From positions 1,116,001-1,180,000 of the forward strand of contig NZ_CP042433.1 of the NCBI RefSeq assembly GCF_007970805.1: 64,000 nucleotides of DNA, written 5' to 3'. This DNA comes from Flavisolibacter ginsenosidimutans. Lineage in GTDB: Bacteria > Bacteroidota > Bacteroidia > Chitinophagales > Chitinophagaceae. Under the pieces are notes generated by a model. It was not told the origin of the DNA. It saw only the letters and a program-made list of their open reading frames with translations, and did not search any database. Both the position numbers and the translations under genes were made by a program. Below are positions 60,226 to 64,000 of the stretch, one piece after another. How positions within the stretch are numbered: the stretch's first letter is position 1; each line of letters opens with the position of its first letter.

Positions 60226-63200
60226 CTAACTCTCAAATTTTCTCAACTGAATATCAATAGCACCTTCATTTGCCTTAATAAAATATTTCATCTCTATTTG
60301 CCCAAATACATTCACGTTATCATGGCCGGTTATATAACTGTTCTTCTCTATAAAATCCTTTTGGCCAAAAATATGTTTCTCGAAATCTGAAGATTTCCGG
60401 ATAACCGGGTGCTCGAAATATTTGTCATAAGATGAACAAACGGAGTTGATAAAAGTATTTGCCTTGATGCTTTCAAATGGGTGCAAAATAACCAGGTAAT
60501 CTCTTGCTCTGCTAATAGCTACATTATAGATGTACTCTTTCGACAAGAGGCACCGGGGGTGACCAGTGTAGTAATAATTATTGGGATTGGAAATGAAGAA
60601 TACAATGTCACACTCGTCGCCCTGGAAACCGTGTACTGTATCCGAATACACTTTCAGCTTTTCTGATAAACCATATGATGTTACCAGTTTATTGAGCAAG
60701 ATTGCTTGTGCTTTGTAAGGAGCAATCAACCCAACTGTCCAACTTTCCTTGGCATCTAACAATGAATCCAAGTACTTTAAAAGCTCCGCTACGAATATTG
60801 CGCTGTAAATATGGTAAGAACTGTATAGTAGCTTACTTATTTTAAAGATGGAGTTATCCACGTTTAGCGGTATATCAATAAACGTCACGTTTTTATTGAG
60901 AAGTTTAGCAAAACTGGCAGGTAGGATTTTTGCCTTGTCGTTCTGTTGCTCCCGGTCATGTTTCAACAACCCACTATAAGACAACGAGCTAAAGAGTTGG
61001 CCAATATGTTTTACACTCCTATACTGGGTTTCTAGGTTAGTTATCTTATCAATTCCACGCAGCACTTGTTCTGAACGCTTAAAGCTGTTCACAGACATCA
61101 TTGTATACACGTTTTCATCCTGTATATCCAGCTCCTCCAAGTCTTTATCATTCACATCTACGACCGGTGGTATTTGTTTAGGATCGCCAGCCACGATAAA
61201 TTTTGCATTAGGATTAAATTTGTAAATAGACAATATAGCAAAAACCAAGTAGGGTAAGTTGATCATCGACGACTCGTCGAAAATGACGTAATCCCAGTGG
61301 TTAGGTAGTTCGAAAAGCCTCAAACTTTCATCATTGTCCTCGTCAAACACTTCGAAATAGGGAACGCGGTGTATCGTAGAAGCGATGACATTGGTACAGT
61401 CCAGCAGCTTCATATCCACTGAATCGCTATAAACACTTTCTTGTAGGGCTTCGAGCTCGGGGTCAGTTGGCTTACCCACCCTCGTGATAGAGACATGTTT
61501 ACTAGCCTTGGCTAATTCCTTTAGTTTTATTCCCACTTTATCATTGGGATTAGCAGCAGGTATTAACAGCTTCTTACACAGCACGTCGGCTGCTTTATTG
61601 GTAGGGGTCAATATTAGGTATCTCGCATTGTACTTCTCCTTTATGCCATTTATTATCGAACAGCAAAGCGTTGTTGTCTTACCTGTACCTGGGGGTCCAT
61701 ATATAAAGTGCAAGCTTGGTAGCACATCTTTGATCTCCTCCCATGTTTCCAAGTAATGCCTATTAGTAAAGGCATTATAAAGGCGTTGTAGCAAGTCAAT
61801 TACTGGTGAAAAGCTAATCTTGACCTGTATGACATCCTTGAATAAACGTATAGTGGCCTGCGTAATAGGTTCCCTGCAGTAGATCAAGAGGTCTTGCCCT
61901 TTTTTGGAGACACCCTCAACTATGATGGTCTCGTTCTGCTTGTTTTTAATAACAAGCGTAATCTTAAAATCTTCGAAATCCTCAATGTTTAAAGGAATCA
62001 TGGAGCTGGCACCGCAAAGCAAAAAATACCTATTGGATATTTCATCATTGATAAGGTACTGTTTGATCGCTTGGAAGGAGATAGACTTTTGTTTGGTAGT
62101 ATCTTGCTTACTTTCAAAAGTCAACAGAAACTTTAAATACGAATCAAACCACTCATAGGAATAGTCATTGTTGGATTTAATTTCTTCAATAAGCTCATTT
62201 CTTTCTTGCTTCAGGTTTTCCTCCTTGAACGCAGCTTGTAGAGCTTCCAAATGTGCGTTGTTAACTTCACCTTTTCCTGCAGCATTTAAAGTATTATAAA
62301 TGCTTGCCAACATTACATTACGCCTATGTATCAAATCGTCTATAGACTCCGAAAGCTCTTCGTAATCATCACCCAAGTCTTCACGCAAATTTTCTAGCGT
62401 GCTATTCTGTAAATAATGGATCTTAGAAATATCGTCTCGTTCGTCCACGTAAAATGAACCATCTGCTATTCTTGCAACTTTTACATCTTTGTCTTCAGTT
62501 TCAATATACACATCATAAAGGATTTCTTTTTCCTTATATAATTCAATCTCGTGTTCTTCCTTCCATTGACGATAAAAGGGTTCGTCATGTTCTACACGAT
62601 CTTCTTGTAAGACAAAACGCATTTCAAACTCTAGTTCAATACTATTTTCTACAATCTTTTCGTTGAGTGAGGGTGTCAACCGCAACAACGGGTATGCAGC
62701 GTATACTTGTTCCAGATTGTTTCTTTCAAATAGTTTCAACTTGTTGTACAGGTCTTCCTTTATGTAGTAGACACTGTTCTCATGCGAGTCTAGTATCCTG
62801 AAACTGTTATCGGTTTTATGAATGACTACGGGGTACTGGCCAACCTCAGAATCCACTAGCGAATTCACAATTTGCTCAAGTAATGCTAATCGTTCTTTGT
62901 CATGTTCTTGGAAGATTAATGGTACAGCTTTCAAGTGTAGAAAGGACCCAGCAACCCCGTTCAAAGTGTTCAAAAGCAGTTGGTCGCTAAATTTACCAAC
63001 TTCAATTTCTTTTGGCAGTTGTTTTAGTTCCCCAATAAGGTACCTTCTTAGCTTTTGTAGCGGGCTTTCATTAACATGAATACCTATTGCTATGAAGAAA
63101 TCGTCCTTCTTCTTTTCATTGTTGTGCCAAGCAAGGAACTCCTCTGGTAATTGTTCCCCTGCTATGCAAATCCCATTCAATAAGTACTCTTGCGGCCGTA

Positions 63201-64000
63201 TGCCGAGGTATTCCTCCCAGTCTTGGCCTCGCTTATAGTGCCTATTCTGCGGCAATGTGTTAGCCCAACCCTTGTATAAATAAGTAAGTTTATCATGAAT
63301 ATTTGCATCACTCTCTAGCACTTCCGGATTACAACCTCCTACGAAAAGGAACCTCGGTGCCATTAAGTCATCTTCATTCTCACCATAGTTAAAAGCCTCG
63401 AAGTCATTTAACTGTAACAATGATTGAAGATCACTGTAATCATCACTTAATACATGAACGTGATCAACAAATTCACGGTTCTCTTCTGTAGGGAAAAAGA
63501 CTTGGTCCTCCAAAGTATACCATGTATTAGTAAAGGATTTGAGGCTATAATCTTTCAGATCTTCCTTCTTGAAATATCCAGATAGTAAAACAAAAAGCAG
63601 TTGGTGCGAGTTTTCAAGTTTGTTTTCTTCCAGCCTATCTTTGAACCTTTCAACCAACTCTTCGGTAATCCCTGTACTGGATAGTTTGAAAAGCTTGTCA
63701 GCGGTTGTTTGGTTAACCAAGTCCCGCTTCTTAGCCTCGTCGTGGAACGACTGTATAAGCTTTATATTATCCGCACTTTCAAGGTTCAAAACTTGTGACT
63801 GTGACAAAGTTATCATCTTGTCTACTCTTGTTACTTCTATAGAGTCATGGGCACTATCAATCTCGCCAATGATAATCTGCTGCTCACCCATGAAGATTGA
63901 AATCTTGTTATGGATCTCTTGTAATTCAGTTGGCGTAATCTCGCCCTCAATAACTGCCTTTAATAACTTGATATAAAGTTCATTTTGCCGTTCTTCGATC
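60226..64000 (-). CDS. Giant SF1 helicase, N-terminus beyond window
   Basis: At least 1257 residues. The first ATG inside the window is at 63891, but the same frame stays open upstream to base 64000 (reads IEERQNELYIKLLKAVIEGE...), so the true start is probably outside. Counting from the internal ATG: a large region of unknown fold (1-690), then an SF1 (UPF1/Dna2-like) core with Walker A GPPGTGKTT (732-740), Walker B FDESS (871-875), GDPKQIPP (902-909) and the late motifs VHGFQGDE and YNVAISRARDYLVIL. It is next to AbiE and probably belongs to a defence island. The N-terminal role is unknown. Confidence 0.85.
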   Translation of the reverse strand, partial: IEERQNELYIKLLKAVIEGEITPTELQEIHNKISIFMGEQQIIIGEIDSAHDSIEVTRVDKMITLSQSQVLNLESADNIKLIQSFHDEAKKRDLVNQTTADKLFKLSSTGITEELVERFKDRLEENKLENSHQLLFVLLSGYFKKEDLKDYSLKSFTNTWYTLEDQVFFPTEENREFVDHVHVLSDDYSDLQSLLQLNDFEAFNYGENEDDLMAPRFLFVGGCNPEVLESDANIHDKLTYLYKGWANTLPQNRHYKRGQDWEEYLGIRPQEYLLNGICIAGEQLPEEFLAWHNNEKKKDDFFIAIGIHVNESPLQKLRRYLIGELKQLPKEIEVGKFSDQLLLNTLNGVAGSFLHLKAVPLIFQEHDKERLALLEQIVNSLVDSEVGQYPVVIHKTDNSFRILDSHENSVYYIKEDLYNKLKLFERNNLEQVYAAYPLLRLTPSLNEKIVENSIELEFEMRFVLQEDRVEHDEPFYRQWKEEHEIELYKEKEILYDVYIETEDKDVKVARIADGSFYVDERDDISKIHYLQNSTLENLREDLGDDYEELSESIDDLIHRRNVMLASIYNTLNAAGKGEVNNAHLEALQAAFKEENLKQERNELIEEIKSNNDYSYEWFDSYLKFLLTFESKQDTTKQKSISFQAIKQYLINDEISNRYFLLCGASSMIPLNIEDFEDFKITLVIKNKQNETIIVEGVSKKGQDLLIYCREPITQATIRLFKDVIQVKISFSPVIDLLQRLYNAFTNRHYLETWEEIKDVLPSLHFIYGPPGTGKTTTLCCSIINGIKEKYNARYLILTPTNKAADVLCKKLLIPAANPNDKVGIKLKELAKASKHVSITRVGKPTDPELEALQESVYSDSVDMKLLDCTNVIASTIHRVPYFEVFDEDNDESLRLFELPNHWDYVIFDESSMINLPYLVFAILSIYKFNPNAKFIVAGDPKQIPPVVDVNDKDLEELDIQDENVYTMMSVNSFKRSEQVLRGIDKITNLETQYRSVKHIGQLFSSLSYSGLLKHDREQQNDKAKILPASFAKLLNKNVTFIDIPLNVDNSIFKISKLLYSSYHIYSAIFVAELLKYLDSLLDAKESWTVGLIAPYKAQAILLNKLVTSYGLSEKLKVYSDTVHGFQGDECDIVFFISNPNNYYYTGHPRCLLSKEYIYNVAISRARDYLVILHPFESIKANTFINSVCSSYDKYFEHPVIRKSSDFEKHIFGQKDFIEKNSYITGHDNVNVFGQIEMKYFIKANEGAIDIQLRKFES

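Noticed and set aside
1-64000. tRNA, rRNA, CRISPR arrays, transposases, integrases
   Set aside because: No cloverleaf, rRNA-like stretch, regular repeat-spacer array or recombinase motif was recognised in either strand.

Overview
The window looks like a chromosomal segment of a Bacteroidota species, probably from the Chitinophagaceae. Evidence: signal peptides ending in A-Q before the mature start, -7 boxes of the TAnnTTTG type, weak ribosome sites, stand-alone RRM proteins, and a long run of polysaccharide-degrading enzymes. No tRNA, rRNA, CRISPR array, transposase or integrase was seen.

Layout. (1) 1-13430, housekeeping and stress genes: a partial D-Ala-D-Ala ligase, an OsmC protein, a 516-aa helical protein of unknown function, a membrane-anchored GMC oxidoreductase, a truncated haemoglobin, small stress-type proteins and a double-kinase hybrid sensor. 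A candidate small RNA lies at 5127-5237. (2) 13636-48731, about 35 kb, nearly all on the minus strand: a pectin / rhamnogalacturonan-I locus. It holds backbone enzymes (PL11, PL22, GH28, GH105, GH106), two CE12 acetylesterases, a SIAE-type esterase and an alpha/beta esterase, side-chain enzymes (two GH2, two GH43, GH51, GH127), two large putative glycosidases without a firm family, a sulfatase and two cytoplasmic oxidoreductases. It has no SusC/SusD pair or other transporter, although both borders are inside the window. A tandem 10-bp-phased motif (GTCCTG-N4-RTCCTGAAAA, or GTCCTG-N4-GTCCTGAAAA) sits 48-52 nt before three of its genes and probably marks a shared regulator. (3) 31014-32129, inside that locus: an AT-richer 1116-bp two-gene unit with the architecture of an integron gene cassette, ending in a large attC-like imperfect palindrome. 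(4) 48972-56087, a cold-adaptation-like cluster: three RRM proteins, a frameshifted fourth RRM copy, a DEAD-box helicase, a cold-shock-domain protein, an acyl-ACP desaturase and an acyl-CoA-type desaturase. (5) 56257-64000, an accessory/defence region: HigBA and AbiE toxin-antitoxin pairs, an island-type protein of unknown function, and a very large SF1 helicase that runs off the right edge.

How it works together (inference). Secreted lyases, hydrolases and esterases would strip acetyl groups, arabinan and galactan from RG-I and cut the backbone. Periplasmic GH105, GH106 and PL22 would finish the oligomers, and the two oxidoreductases may process uronate or keto-sugar products in the cytoplasm. 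Uptake must rely on transporters encoded elsewhere. The cold cluster couples RNA remodelling with membrane-lipid desaturation. Several palindromic interspersed repeats (GTTGCGTCGCAC type, GTGAAACGT type, CCTTCCCGGTGGGAAGG type) sit in gaps between co-oriented genes.
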